This document shows, piece after piece, positions 10,064 to 19,342 of a DNA stretch of 64,000 nucleotides. The first letter of the stretch is position 1. Each line of letters opens with the position of its first letter. Origin of the DNA: Alphaproteobacteria bacterium (GTDB lineage Bacteria; Pseudomonadota; Alphaproteobacteria; UBA6615); NCBI GenBank assembly GCA_022449545.1, contig JAKUPN010000002.1:234933-298932 (forward strand), given 5' to 3'. The notes under the pieces were generated by a model. The model had not been told where the DNA came from. It saw only the letters and a program-made list of their open reading frames with translations, and made no database searches. Both the position numbers and the translations under genes were made by a program.

Positions 10064-11608
10064 TTACTCATCTGATTCCGCTGGGGCAATCTCAAGCTTG
10101 GTAAAGCTAAAGAACAACAATGCAATGAGTAGATAGCTAAGCGCAACCATAGGTGAAACAGCAAGCCCTACTGCAGATCCATGGATAAACCCAAAGAATG
10201 TAAGAACAGCAGCAATTATAGAAACGATACCTGCAGAATTTGGTTTTCGATCAATTAAAAATACAACCATGGCGCCCCATAGAAGGCCTGTAACAACAGC
10301 TCCTCCAGCAAGCACCTCTAGGCCATTATAAAGCACACCATTTTGGGCCATCTTGTCTAAGCCTACTGTGGCTGCATTGGTACCAGCTGCACCAAGCGCA
10401 CCATCAATTTGCACTTTTGCCCAGGCAGCAAGGTTTGGCACTAATGCAAATATTATGGCTGGAGCGTGAGCACGTGGTGTAGCCTGAAAGGCTTGCGCTC
10501 CTATAAGTGCTCCGATGTACAATAAAATCGGTATTATTGCTACCACTGGTATAATTGTCAGAAGTAAGGGAACAATTGCCAGCCACGTGAGTATTAGTAC
10601 CATAACGCCAGTCGCAATTGAATAGCCTACTCTACCACCAATGCTTTTCCAGCCTGGATGCCCAATATACACGGCATTAGCGAAAGGACTTCCTAATAAC
10701 GTTCCTAGCAAACTAATTATTCCCTCTGCACCGACTGCCTCTTTAACAGAATACTCATCACCAGCGGCAGAAGCGCTTTCAACATTGTCCATAGCTTCGA
10801 TAAAGTCATATATTCCAAAGGGTATTGCTGTAACCAAAACGAGAGCAAGATATTCCTTGCCTGCCCAAAGTGTGTCTAGCTGGAACCAAGCAAAATTAAA
10901 GTCAATGCTGGAAAGACTATCTGAAACGGCTGAAGCGTTCATGCCTCCAAAGCCCCATCCAAATATGTAGGCTATCCAGGCAAGTATTGTTCCTACAGCA
11001 ATGGCTACTAGCCCGCCTGGGGCATTCCCAGGAAATCTAATTCCGCCATACCAAGAAGCTAGAATAATAGCCAAAGCAATCAGTCCGATAATCGGTGTTT
11101 CTGCTATCTCAAAAGCCGGTCTCATAGAGATAAAAGTAATTGAAATTCCTGCCAAAGTTCCTAGTAGGGCTGCTCTTGGTGTTAATTTACGAATTGTGGG
11201 TGCTGCAAATGCACTTAGGAATAGGACAATTCCCTCAACAAATACCCAAATCATTCCAGCTGACCATGCAACTTCCCAACTATTAGTTCCCAGCTTAATA
11301 GGCAACATGATAGCGAATACAACGAAAAACATATGTGGAACACTCGGTCCAGAGGGTAATGCAGTCACATCGTCTCTGTTTTCACTTTCGGACAGTCTTA
11401 GAGCCATCCAAGCGTAATAAATATTTCCCAAAAACAACATTAAACCGACGGCTGGAAGAATTATGCCGAATAGAGTTGCATCAGGGATACCAATAACAAA
11501 TTTAAGTAGGCCTGTTAGAACTAGCAGGTTAACGAGCACATTAGTTCCAAGGCCGAAAAAGCCGTTCCAGTCTCCTGGAACCCACCATGAAGCCTGTTTT
11601 GTAGCCAT
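10064..11608 (-). CDS. NCS2-type (xanthine/uracil/uric acid permease-like) membrane transporter
   Basis: Multi-pass hydrophobic protein starting WWVPGDWNGFFGLGTNVLVNLLVLTGLL; ALPSGPSVPHMF; position beside ureide genes. Confidence 0.75.
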   Translation of the reverse strand: MATKQASWWVPGDWNGFFGLGTNVLVNLLVLTGLLKFVIGIPDATLFGIILPAVGLMLFLGNIYYAWMALRLSESENRDDVTALPSGPSVPHMFFVVFAIMLPIKLGTNSWEVAWSAGMIWVFVEGIVLFLSAFAAPTIRKLTPRAALLGTLAGISITFISMRPAFEIAETPIIGLIALAIILASWYGGIRFPGNAPGGLVAIAVGTILAWIAYIFGWGFGGMNASAVSDSLSSIDFNFAWFQLDTLWAGKEYLALVLVTAIPFGIYDFIEAMDNVESASAAGDEYSVKEAVGAEGIISLLGTLLGSPFANAVYIGHPGWKSIGGRVGYSIATGVMVLILTWLAIVPLLLTIIPVVAIIPILLYIGALIGAQAFQATPRAHAPAIIFALVPNLAAWAKVQIDGALGAAGTNAATVGLDKMAQNGVLYNGLEVLAGGAVVTGLLWGAMVVFLIDRKPNSAGIVSIIAAVLTFFGFIHGSAVGLAVSPMVALSYLLIALLFFSFTKLEIAPAESDE

Positions 11609-11660
11609 TTTTTCCCCCGTTATACGTTTATAAAATTAAACTATCTAATGAACATAAACT

Positions 11661-12422
11661 CTAATTTAATAAGTTTTTTGATAAAGCATCTGTAACTCGT
11701 TTAGAATCACTAACCCATCCAAAAATACCTCCTTGAGCTTTAATCATTTCTAACCCAATTTTCTGAAACTCAGGAAAGTAAGAACCTACACAGTCAGCAG
11801 GAACTATGCATTCATATCCACGATCATTCGCCTGGCGTATTGTAGTATGCACACACACCTCTGTAGTAACGCCGCAGACGATCAATGTTTTAATACTCTT
11901 ATTTTTCAGTATGAAATCCAAATCGGTTTGATAGAACGCACCCTTACCAGGTTTATCAATAATTATTTCTCCTTTGGTTGGTGAGAGCTCAGATATGATC
12001 TCATGACCTGGCTCTCCGCGAACTAAAACACGTCCCATGGGACCTAAATCACCGATCCCTGTTTTTAAATTACCCCTAGTAAGTTTGCTATGCGGTGCAT
12101 CCGACAAGTCTTCTCGATGACCTTCTCTGGTGTGTATAATTATGAGTCCTACTTTTCGGGCAATATTCAGAACTTTTTGACAGGGCTCAATAGTATTTCT
12201 GAGTAACGAGACGTCATTACCAAGTAACTCTCCGAAGCCGCCAGGCTCCAAAAAATCCCTTTGCATGTCGATTACAACCAGCGCAGTAGACCTATAATCA
12301 AACTTAAGATCATAGGGCTCCGCAGTGAATGTGTTATTCGCTTGATCCAGAATGACCCCCCAAACTAAATGCGAATCACTTTTATAATTTAATACGGTAC
12401 TACGGTACGCTAATACTTGCAA
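11661..12422 (-). CDS. biuH: isochorismatase-like cysteine hydrolase, BiuH/TrtA-like (biuret or triuret hydrolase candidate)
   Basis: Asp-Lys-Cys triad context ALVVIDMQRDFLEPGGFG / GEIIIDKPGKGAFYQTDLDFIL / VCGVTTEVCVHTTIRQANDRGYECIVPADC; next to AtzF. True start may be downstream of the annotated one. Confidence 0.7.
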   Translation of the reverse strand: MQVLAYRSTVLNYKSDSHLVWGVILDQANNTFTAEPYDLKFDYRSTALVVIDMQRDFLEPGGFGELLGNDVSLLRNTIEPCQKVLNIARKVGLIIIHTREGHREDLSDAPHSKLTRGNLKTGIGDLGPMGRVLVRGEPGHEIISELSPTKGEIIIDKPGKGAFYQTDLDFILKNKSIKTLIVCGVTTEVCVHTTIRQANDRGYECIVPADCVGSYFPEFQKIGLEMIKAQGGIFGWVSDSKRVTDALSKNLLN

Positions 12423-12590
12423 AGATTCGAACTTAAATTTCTTATTTTGGCGAAAAGTCCTATCGGAGCTGATCTTAGCTATTTATATTTAAGTAACAAT
12501 AAAATTCGACCAATCACCTAGTGTTATATATCATTTTTTTATTTATAGTTTTGCCTCAAATTATTGCAATATGTCTAATTTATAAGCATT

Positions 12591-12600
12591 TGTTTAAACA
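12591..12600. promoter_or_regulatory. Perfect 10-bp palindrome TGTTTAAACA in the biuH/atzF divergent intergenic region (possible operator)
   Basis: Sequence read directly; 58 bp upstream of the atzF start. Confidence 0.3.
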
Positions 12601-12657
12601 TAGAGAGTTCTACTCGGCTGAAGGTAGTTTCAATATTAAATATGAAGGGTAATTAAT

Positions 12658-14469
12658 GTGACACAAAACTACCAAAGTCTTGATTTTTTCAACTTACGAA
12701 CCCTCTATAAGAGCAGAAAAAGTAATCCAACAGAAATTATTAAAAGTATTTTGGAGCGTATAAGAGAGGAAGAAGACACCGGAATTTGGATATCAAGAGT
12801 GTCCGAATCAGATGTTTTAAATGTAACGAACAGCTTGGTGGACCAGAACCCAGATTCTTTGGCGCTATATGGCTTACCTTTTGCAATTAAGGATAATATT
12901 GATTTTGCTGGGCTACCTACTACAGCTGGTTGTCCAGATTATTCATTTGTACCTTCTTTTAGTTCGCCAGTGGTAGAGAAGCTAATAAAAGCTGGGGCTA
13001 TTTTATTAGGGAAAACAAATATGGATCAGTTTGCTACGGGCCTAGTGGGGACACGTTCCCCATACGGAATTTGTAGAAATGCTATCAACCCTAAATATGT
13101 TTCTGGAGGTTCGAGTTCAGGTTCGGCAGTTGCCGTTTCTAAGGGACTAGTCAGTTTTTCACTAGGCACCGATACGGCAGGATCAGGCCGGGTGCCTGCG
13201 GCGTTTAATAACATTGTAGGTTTAAAGCCCACACGGGGAATGATTAGCAATAGTGGGGTCGTTCCCGCGTGTCGCTCCTTAGATTGTCTGTCCATCTTTG
13301 CATTAAATACTTCTGACGCAGCAGAAGTTATGGAAATTGCAAAAGGTTTTGATTCAAATGACCCATATTCACGAGCTCAATTAAATTTGTCCAAGAAAGC
13401 ACCTGTTGAGATTTCTAATACTAAGCTAGGAGTCCCTCATATAGATGAGCTCAACTTTTTCGGAAACATCAAAACAAAAAACTTGTTCATACAAACTAGA
13501 GAGACAATTGAAAAACTAGATGTTGAAATAGTTGAGATTGATTTTGATCCGTTTCTTGAGGTAGCGAAGCTATTATACGAAGGGCCGTGGGTCGCAGAGA
13601 GATATCAAGCCATTAAGACGTTCTTTGATAATAATCCTGAATCAATTCATCCTATAACAAGAGCCATAATAGAGGAGGGAAAAAAGCCCATAGCAGCAGA
13701 TGCTTTTGCAGCTGAGTACCGTCTGAGAGAACTTAGGCGGAAAATTGAACCTATTTGGTCAAATATTGATATGGTTCTTTCTCCGACTGCTGGCACGATT
13801 TATACCATTGAAGAAGTAGAAGCTGATCCCATTATACTTAATTCTAACTTAGGAACTTATACAAATTTCATGAATCTTTTAGATTTATGCGGAGTGTCTG
13901 TTCCAGCGGGCTTTGGATCTGATGGAATGCCATTTGGCGTCACTTTGTTCGGCCCTGCATCACATGACAGATTGTTATTACCGCTAGCAAATAAGGTCCA
14001 TTATCATTCTAAAGCGGGAATGGGAATGAAGCGCACAAAATTACCTAAAAGCAAATTTAATGCTGACTATGATAATGCTGACAAAATACTGATAGCTGTT
14101 TGTGGAGCTCATATGTCAGGCTTACCCTTAAACAATGAGTTAACTGATAGAGGTGCAGAATTTATCCGTAAATGTCGGTCTGCAAAGAAGTATCAATTTT
14201 ATGCTTTAGAAAATTTTGTTCCACCTCGTCCTGGTATGGTGCGATCTGTCGATCAAAAGGTTAACAATATAGGGCTTGAAGTATGGGCTTTACCAAAGAC
14301 AAGCTTTGGAGATTTTATTTCTAAAATTCCTGAACCACTATCAATTGGGACTATTGAACTTGAAGATGGCACTAGCGTAAAGGGATTCTTGTGCGAGTCC
14401 TATGTTATTGCGCATGCTAAAGATATTACTAAGATAGGAGATTGGCGTGTATATCTCTCTGGTCAATAG
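12658..14469 (+). CDS. atzF: allophanate hydrolase (AtzF)
   Basis: Amidase signature GGSSSGSAVAVSKGLVSFSLGTDTAGSGRVPAAFNNIVGLKPTRG plus the AtzF-type C-terminal domain (ICVCGAHMSGLPLN-like LIAVCGAHMSGLPLNNEL...EVWALP...IPEPLSIGTIELEDG). Confidence 0.93.
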   Translation: MTQNYQSLDFFNLRTLYKSRKSNPTEIIKSILERIREEEDTGIWISRVSESDVLNVTNSLVDQNPDSLALYGLPFAIKDNIDFAGLPTTAGCPDYSFVPSFSSPVVEKLIKAGAILLGKTNMDQFATGLVGTRSPYGICRNAINPKYVSGGSSSGSAVAVSKGLVSFSLGTDTAGSGRVPAAFNNIVGLKPTRGMISNSGVVPACRSLDCLSIFALNTSDAAEVMEIAKGFDSNDPYSRAQLNLSKKAPVEISNTKLGVPHIDELNFFGNIKTKNLFIQTRETIEKLDVEIVEIDFDPFLEVAKLLYEGPWVAERYQAIKTFFDNNPESIHPITRAIIEEGKKPIAADAFAAEYRLRELRRKIEPIWSNIDMVLSPTAGTIYTIEEVEADPIILNSNLGTYTNFMNLLDLCGVSVPAGFGSDGMPFGVTLFGPASHDRLLLPLANKVHYHSKAGMGMKRTKLPKSKFNADYDNADKILIAVCGAHMSGLPLNNELTDRGAEFIRKCRSAKKYQFYALENFVPPRPGMVRSVDQKVNNIGLEVWALPKTSFGDFISKIPEPLSIGTIELEDGTSVKGFLCESYVIAHAKDITKIGDWRVYLSGQ

Positions 14470-14485
14470 GATTGGAATAAAATTT

Positions 14486-15790
14486 TCAACTGATCTTAAG
14501 GCTCGGTGATCCAAGTTTTTGCAAAACCCATTTAGCAATGCTTAGGAATTTATCATCACCTCGGTATTGGCCTACTAGTTGGATGCTCACAGGCAAACCA
14601 TTCGGGCCTAAATGTGTTGGAAGGTTTAAGGTGGGTAGCCTTATAGCAGTCCATAAGCCGGAAAATCTCGGATTACCAGAAAAATCAAGGCCAAGCTGTG
14701 CTTCTCCATCGACACACGGAGCAATAATTAAATCTAGGTCTTGAAACATATTGTTAGATTCGTTTAGACATTTTTCTGTCTGTTTCATAGCGGCAGTATA
14801 GTCGTCATTTGACATGTTCAATCCTGCGTTTATTACTTCCTGAAATGGCATGCTTAGAGATGCACGATGTTCCGTCCATTCGTAAACCATATGTCGACTG
14901 CGCTCATAGCAGTTTATTAATATACGGGCTTCTTCTAAACCTTTAAATGAACTTGGGGTTTTGACATCACTTACTTTGGCACCAGATTCTTCCAAATTTG
15001 TGGCTGCGTTTTCTAATGCCAATTTTGTTTCTGGAAGCGCAAAATCCCATAGTTCGGTTCGACAAATTCCTATTTTTGGAAAATAAGAAGGAGATTCCAG
15101 AGGCTTAAAGTTTCTATTTATAAGAACAGAGGTAAATAGCTGAATATCTTCCATGCTTCGGACATGGAGTCCTAAGGTATCAAGGCTTTGTGCAGCCGGT
15201 TTAATGCCAAAAATATTGAACCTACCGAAAGTGGGCTTATATCCAATTATTCCGCAGTATGATGAAGGGCGTAAAATAGAACTTCCTGTCTGAGTTCCGA
15301 ATGCTACTGGTATCATATAATCAGCAACAGCCGCAGCTGAACCGCTTGAGGAACCTCCCGGAGTTCTTTCATGATTATGGGGATTAGTAGTAAGGCCCGG
15401 GAAGCTTCCAGCAAACTCTGTCGTAACTGTTTTGCCCATAATTAGCGCTCCTGCTGATCGAGTCAAAGCAACGCAAGAAGCGTCTATTAATGGTTGATGA
15501 TCAATATAAATAGGAGAGCCCATTTGAGTTGGCATATCACAGGTATCGATAATATCTTTGATTCCGATTGGAACTCCATGAAGTAAGCCTAAGCTCCCAG
15601 ATTGATCAGATTTTCTAGCTTGCTCAAGAATAATATTGGGATCGATATAAGCCCAAGCCTTAACTGTCTTCTCGCGCTCTTCAATTCGAGACAAAAGAGC
15701 TTCTATTAATCTGACAGAAGTTAATTCTCCACCTGAAATTTTAGATGCAATTTCGGTAGCGGATAGTTTGAGAAGATCAGTTGAGGGCAT
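14486..15790 (-). CDS. amidase (amidase signature family)
   Basis: GVPIGIKDIIDT; TPGGSSSGSAAAVADYMIPVAFGTQTGSSILRPSSYCGIIGYKPTFG. Confidence 0.92.
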   Translation of the reverse strand: MPSTDLLKLSATEIASKISGGELTSVRLIEALLSRIEEREKTVKAWAYIDPNIILEQARKSDQSGSLGLLHGVPIGIKDIIDTCDMPTQMGSPIYIDHQPLIDASCVALTRSAGALIMGKTVTTEFAGSFPGLTTNPHNHERTPGGSSSGSAAAVADYMIPVAFGTQTGSSILRPSSYCGIIGYKPTFGRFNIFGIKPAAQSLDTLGLHVRSMEDIQLFTSVLINRNFKPLESPSYFPKIGICRTELWDFALPETKLALENAATNLEESGAKVSDVKTPSSFKGLEEARILINCYERSRHMVYEWTEHRASLSMPFQEVINAGLNMSNDDYTAAMKQTEKCLNESNNMFQDLDLIIAPCVDGEAQLGLDFSGNPRFSGLWTAIRLPTLNLPTHLGPNGLPVSIQLVGQYRGDDKFLSIAKWVLQKLGSPSLKIS

Positions 15791-15799
15791 AGAGAAGCG

Positions 15800-16924
15800 T
15801 CAAACTAATTTTGGAACGTTTACTTCATCAGCAGCATCATTTAGACGTTTAAGTAGGGGAGCTGTTATTGGGATACCGTTTGCTTTTCTATCATTATATA
15901 CACGGAAGCTGTTTGTGCCAGGCATACGAATTTCGTCAACCCCGGGAAGCTTTGCAGAGTTAACCATTTCTTTGGAAATTCTATCAACGTTGGCTTTAAA
16001 GTTCTTAGGGTCCATAAAGTGTGCTACATCTATAGCCATTATGAATTGTCCAGTATTAGTTTCTGTATGTGGGTCTTCTCCAATATGCACAACGTCCGAA
16101 CCAAAAGCTGCGCCATTTAAGGTGCCGGCTAAAAACCCTATCACCATAGACAGGCCAAAACCTTTAGCTCCGCCAATGTGAGTTAGAATGCCATCGTCAG
16201 CAAGTTTTGAATCTGTAATGGGCGTACCATTATCATCAATAACCCATCCCTCTGGCATGGGTTCATTATGCATTGCTTTCACCATGATTTTACCCAGAGA
16301 TGAATTAGTGGTAGCCATATCTATCACCACGGGGGGTTCCTCAAGGGTTGGAATTGCCACAGCAATCGGATTTGTTCCAACAAGTATATCACTCCCACCA
16401 TATGGAGCCGCATGGTTAGCACTTCCAACGCAGGCAATTATACCAATTTGGTCTCTTTCTATTGCCATAGATGCATATACAGCTGCAGCACCAGCATGAT
16501 TAGAGTGCTGCAGACCTACCCAAGAAATGCCATTTTCTGAAGCCATATCCATTGCAAGTTCCATAGAAAAACGTGCCACAAGATGGCCCATACCATTATC
16601 TCCATCGACCAGTGCCATCGCAGGAGTTTTTTTCGTTATTCTTATATTAGGGGTTTTATTTATCGCTCCACCTTTAATTCGATTGATATACATTGGAACT
16701 CGAATGCACCCATGACTATCCTTTCCAAGTAAATCACCATCTGCCATGGCCTGTGCTAGTTTCTCTGCATCCGAATCAGGCAAGCCAGTCGCCTTAAAAA
16801 CCTGCCCCATAAAATCTTTAAGTCTAGCGTAAGGAATTCTTATGGCGTTCTCGTCAATTGGAAACTCTGGTGAAACTCTTTGAGATATGTTCATTCTATT
16901 CATCCTTGTAGCCGTATACTTCAT
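15800..16924 (-). CDS. Ldh2/malate-lactate/ureidoglycolate dehydrogenase family NAD(P)-dependent oxidoreductase
   Basis: LLGKDSHGCIRVPMYINRIKGG; VGLQHSNHAGAAAVYA; GTNPIAVAIPTLEEPPVVIDMATT; GAKGFGLSMVIGFLAGTL. Confidence 0.9.
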   Translation of the reverse strand: MKYTATRMNRMNISQRVSPEFPIDENAIRIPYARLKDFMGQVFKATGLPDSDAEKLAQAMADGDLLGKDSHGCIRVPMYINRIKGGAINKTPNIRITKKTPAMALVDGDNGMGHLVARFSMELAMDMASENGISWVGLQHSNHAGAAAVYASMAIERDQIGIIACVGSANHAAPYGGSDILVGTNPIAVAIPTLEEPPVVIDMATTNSSLGKIMVKAMHNEPMPEGWVIDDNGTPITDSKLADDGILTHIGGAKGFGLSMVIGFLAGTLNGAAFGSDVVHIGEDPHTETNTGQFIMAIDVAHFMDPKNFKANVDRISKEMVNSAKLPGVDEIRMPGTNSFRVYNDRKANGIPITAPLLKRLNDAADEVNVPKLV

Positions 16925-17008
16925 ATATGGAAATTACTACTATGAGCCTAACGTGTTTTTTATCGTTCGATAAAGTCCCGCTATACTATTTTTTTCATTA
17001 GTCTAAGG

Positions 17009-17020
17009 TATGTATACATA
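17009..17020. promoter_or_regulatory. Perfect 12-bp palindrome TATGTATACATA (GntR-type operator candidate) between divergent genes
   Basis: Palindrome read directly; core TGTATACA resembles FCD-GntR operators; 23 bp before the amidase start at 17043. Confidence 0.4.
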
Positions 17021-17042
17021 AAACAAATATGATGGTTTTTAG

Positions 17043-18392
17043 ATGAATTATGATCCTAAAGTTATAAAACTCCCCAGCTTTGAAAGCCGGGTGCCTTTGT
17101 TTTTGTCAGGTGAAGACACACCCAGTCAGTATCTAGAACAATGCATTTCAATGATTGAACAATTTGAACCTGAAGTTCAGGCTTTCGTTACCCTCAATAT
17201 AGAAAGCGCTAAAGAAGCAGCAAATTTATCTTCAAATCGTTATTCAGAGGGGAATCCCCTATCTCCGATTGATGGTTTACCCATAGGTCTTAAGGACATT
17301 ATTGAAACGTCGGATATGCCAACTCAATGTGGGAGTCCAATATATGAGGGCAATATAACAGGTCGTGATGCTCCTGTTACAGCTGCACTTCGTCGCGGAG
17401 GAGCGGTGATAGTTGGAAAAACAGCTACTACAGAGTTTGCTTACGGAAATATTGCTAGAACGCGTAATCCGTATGACCTAGATCGAACACCAGGAAGTTC
17501 TTCTAGTGGCTCTGCGGCTGCTGTCGGGGCAGGAATGTTGCCAGTTGCAATTGGCACTCAACTCATGTCTTCCGTAATGCGGCCTGCTAGTTATTGTGGC
17601 CAGGTTGGTGTGAAGCCTACTTATGGTGCTATCCGCCAAGCAGCTATACATCCTTTTTCTCCGTCTGGAGAACACGTTGGCGCTCACACCACTACCTTAG
17701 GGGATGCATGGACGGTCTTGAAATATCTGTCTAATCATGCCGGCCCGGTTCCTGGCTCGTATGGCATTGTGGGTCCAGAATTATTGCCTCCAGAAAAGAA
17801 ACCTTTGCGTTTAATGAGAATGTATACTCCAGGCTGGGAAATTACAGACCAAGAAGTAAAAAACAATCTAGAGATTATGTTGGATACCCTGTCAAACCTA
17901 GATGTTGAGATTATAGAGCCCTCTTCTGATCCTAGCCTGAAAGCTCTGGAAGTAGAATTTAAAAGGGTAGAGTGGTGTATAGCTGAGATTGCTGCTTTTG
18001 AAATGCGTTGGCCATTTTTTGAATATGAAAAAGCTGGTCACACACATCATGAACGCATAGATAATTTACTTAAGAGGGCTCATGAGATAACTCTTGATGA
18101 GTATCATAATGCATTAAATTTTAAAAAGCATCTGCGTGATCTTTTTAATAAAGCAAGTGACATTGTGGATGGTGTAATAGGGCTGACCGCGCCGGAGGTG
18201 GCTCCGGTGGGGCTGGAGAATCTTGGACACCCAGTAAATTGTTCGCCAGCCACTTGCTCTGGCGTTCCATCACTCACTCTTCCTTTAATGACAGCTCATA
18301 ATATGCCCTTAGGTCTACAGCTAATTGGCTTCTATGGACAAGATTCAAATCTTTTTGCCATGGCTAATTGGGTTAATAAGAATTTGAGCTAA
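17043..18392 (+). CDS. amidase (amidase signature family) with altered oxyanion loop
   Basis: GLPIGLKDIIETSDMPTQCGSP; RTPGSSSSGSAAAVGAGMLPVAIGTQLMSSVMRPASYCG. Confidence 0.9.
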   Translation: MNYDPKVIKLPSFESRVPLFLSGEDTPSQYLEQCISMIEQFEPEVQAFVTLNIESAKEAANLSSNRYSEGNPLSPIDGLPIGLKDIIETSDMPTQCGSPIYEGNITGRDAPVTAALRRGGAVIVGKTATTEFAYGNIARTRNPYDLDRTPGSSSSGSAAAVGAGMLPVAIGTQLMSSVMRPASYCGQVGVKPTYGAIRQAAIHPFSPSGEHVGAHTTTLGDAWTVLKYLSNHAGPVPGSYGIVGPELLPPEKKPLRLMRMYTPGWEITDQEVKNNLEIMLDTLSNLDVEIIEPSSDPSLKALEVEFKRVEWCIAEIAAFEMRWPFFEYEKAGHTHHERIDNLLKRAHEITLDEYHNALNFKKHLRDLFNKASDIVDGVIGLTAPEVAPVGLENLGHPVNCSPATCSGVPSLTLPLMTAHNMPLGLQLIGFYGQDSNLFAMANWVNKNLS

Positions 18393-18400
18393 AACTCTGT

Positions 18401-19318
18401 TTATCCCCCCTTTGCTAATTCTAGAGATATGCCCTGGTCTCCTTTGCCCTGGAATTCATTGTAAAGCTTCATAACTGCTTGTTCGACACGATCTGGTTTT
18501 ATCCAGTCGCGGTATATTCCTAGCCTTATTCCTTTTGCTGCTTCTTGGGCAGTTAAACCATCTTTGTACATCTTCCTAGACTGCCTTTTTACTAAACTTA
18601 GATAATCAACCATGTCTTCCAGTATTGCCCGGTCTCCAACGGGGCCGTGTCCTGGTACAATTATGTCTATTTGGAAAGTCTTTAGGATTTTTTTTGCTTT
18701 ATTAATCCAGTTTCCTATATGGGCATCAAAAGTGGCAGGCGTAACGAAGTTAAAACAAAAATCCCCGGAAAAGAGAATCTTTTCTTCGGGTAGATATACC
18801 ATGGTGTCGCCTTTGGAATGGGTATGGCCCATATTGTGCAGTTCTACTCGCCTATTACCAAGGTATAATGTCATCGATCCTTTATAGGTGTGAGTGGGGA
18901 AAAACTGAGTTACTTCAATTAAATGTTCTGCATATTCGGGATTTACCTCGCGAAAATGAGCTAGATCTAGCTCTGATTCTATCATTCGTTCTCTCATATG
19001 CTCATGGGCAATTACAGGAATGTCTCGGGGAAACCAAGCGAGCCCCAGTGTATGGTCGGCGTGATGGTGAGTGCAGATGATACTATTCAGAGGTTTGTCA
19101 GTGACTTCGAGGATAGAGCATTTAAAAGCTTCGGTCATAGGTTTAACAAATAGTGTGTCTATCACAAGATAAGAGTCAGGACCTATAATCAGACCGGCGT
19201 TAGAAACATTTAGACCTCCCGTTTGTATATAGGCGTAACAGTCATTGCCAATATCAATCAGTCCAGTTTTCCATTTTTTTTCGATTTTGCGTTTCATATT
19301 AACCTCTGCATTTGCCAT
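18401..19318 (-). CDS. MBL-fold metallo-hydrolase
   Basis: Canonical ICTHHHADHTLG metal motif; NMGHTHSKGDTMVYLP; VPGHGPVG. Confidence 0.93.
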   Translation of the reverse strand: MANAEVNMKRKIEKKWKTGLIDIGNDCYAYIQTGGLNVSNAGLIIGPDSYLVIDTLFVKPMTEAFKCSILEVTDKPLNSIICTHHHADHTLGLAWFPRDIPVIAHEHMRERMIESELDLAHFREVNPEYAEHLIEVTQFFPTHTYKGSMTLYLGNRRVELHNMGHTHSKGDTMVYLPEEKILFSGDFCFNFVTPATFDAHIGNWINKAKKILKTFQIDIIVPGHGPVGDRAILEDMVDYLSLVKRQSRKMYKDGLTAQEAAKGIRLGIYRDWIKPDRVEQAVMKLYNEFQGKGDQGISLELAKGG

Positions 19319-19342
19319 AGCGAACTGTCAGTAGAGATAATG

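Noticed and set aside
8283-11417. Antisense ORFs opposite allF and the NCS2 permease (e.g. 8283-8621, 10641-10970, 11001-11417)
   Set aside because: Low-complexity translations overlapping well-supported genes on the other strand
11661-12422. N-terminal extension (MQVLAYRSTVLNYKSDSHLVWG...) of the BiuH-like protein
   Set aside because: Does not resemble the family N-terminus; more likely an over-extended ORF start than a novel domain
18401-19318. MBL-fold hydrolase as a possible beta-lactamase resistance gene
   Set aside because: Generic HHHADH MBL family protein in a metabolic context; no specific evidence of antibiotic hydrolysis
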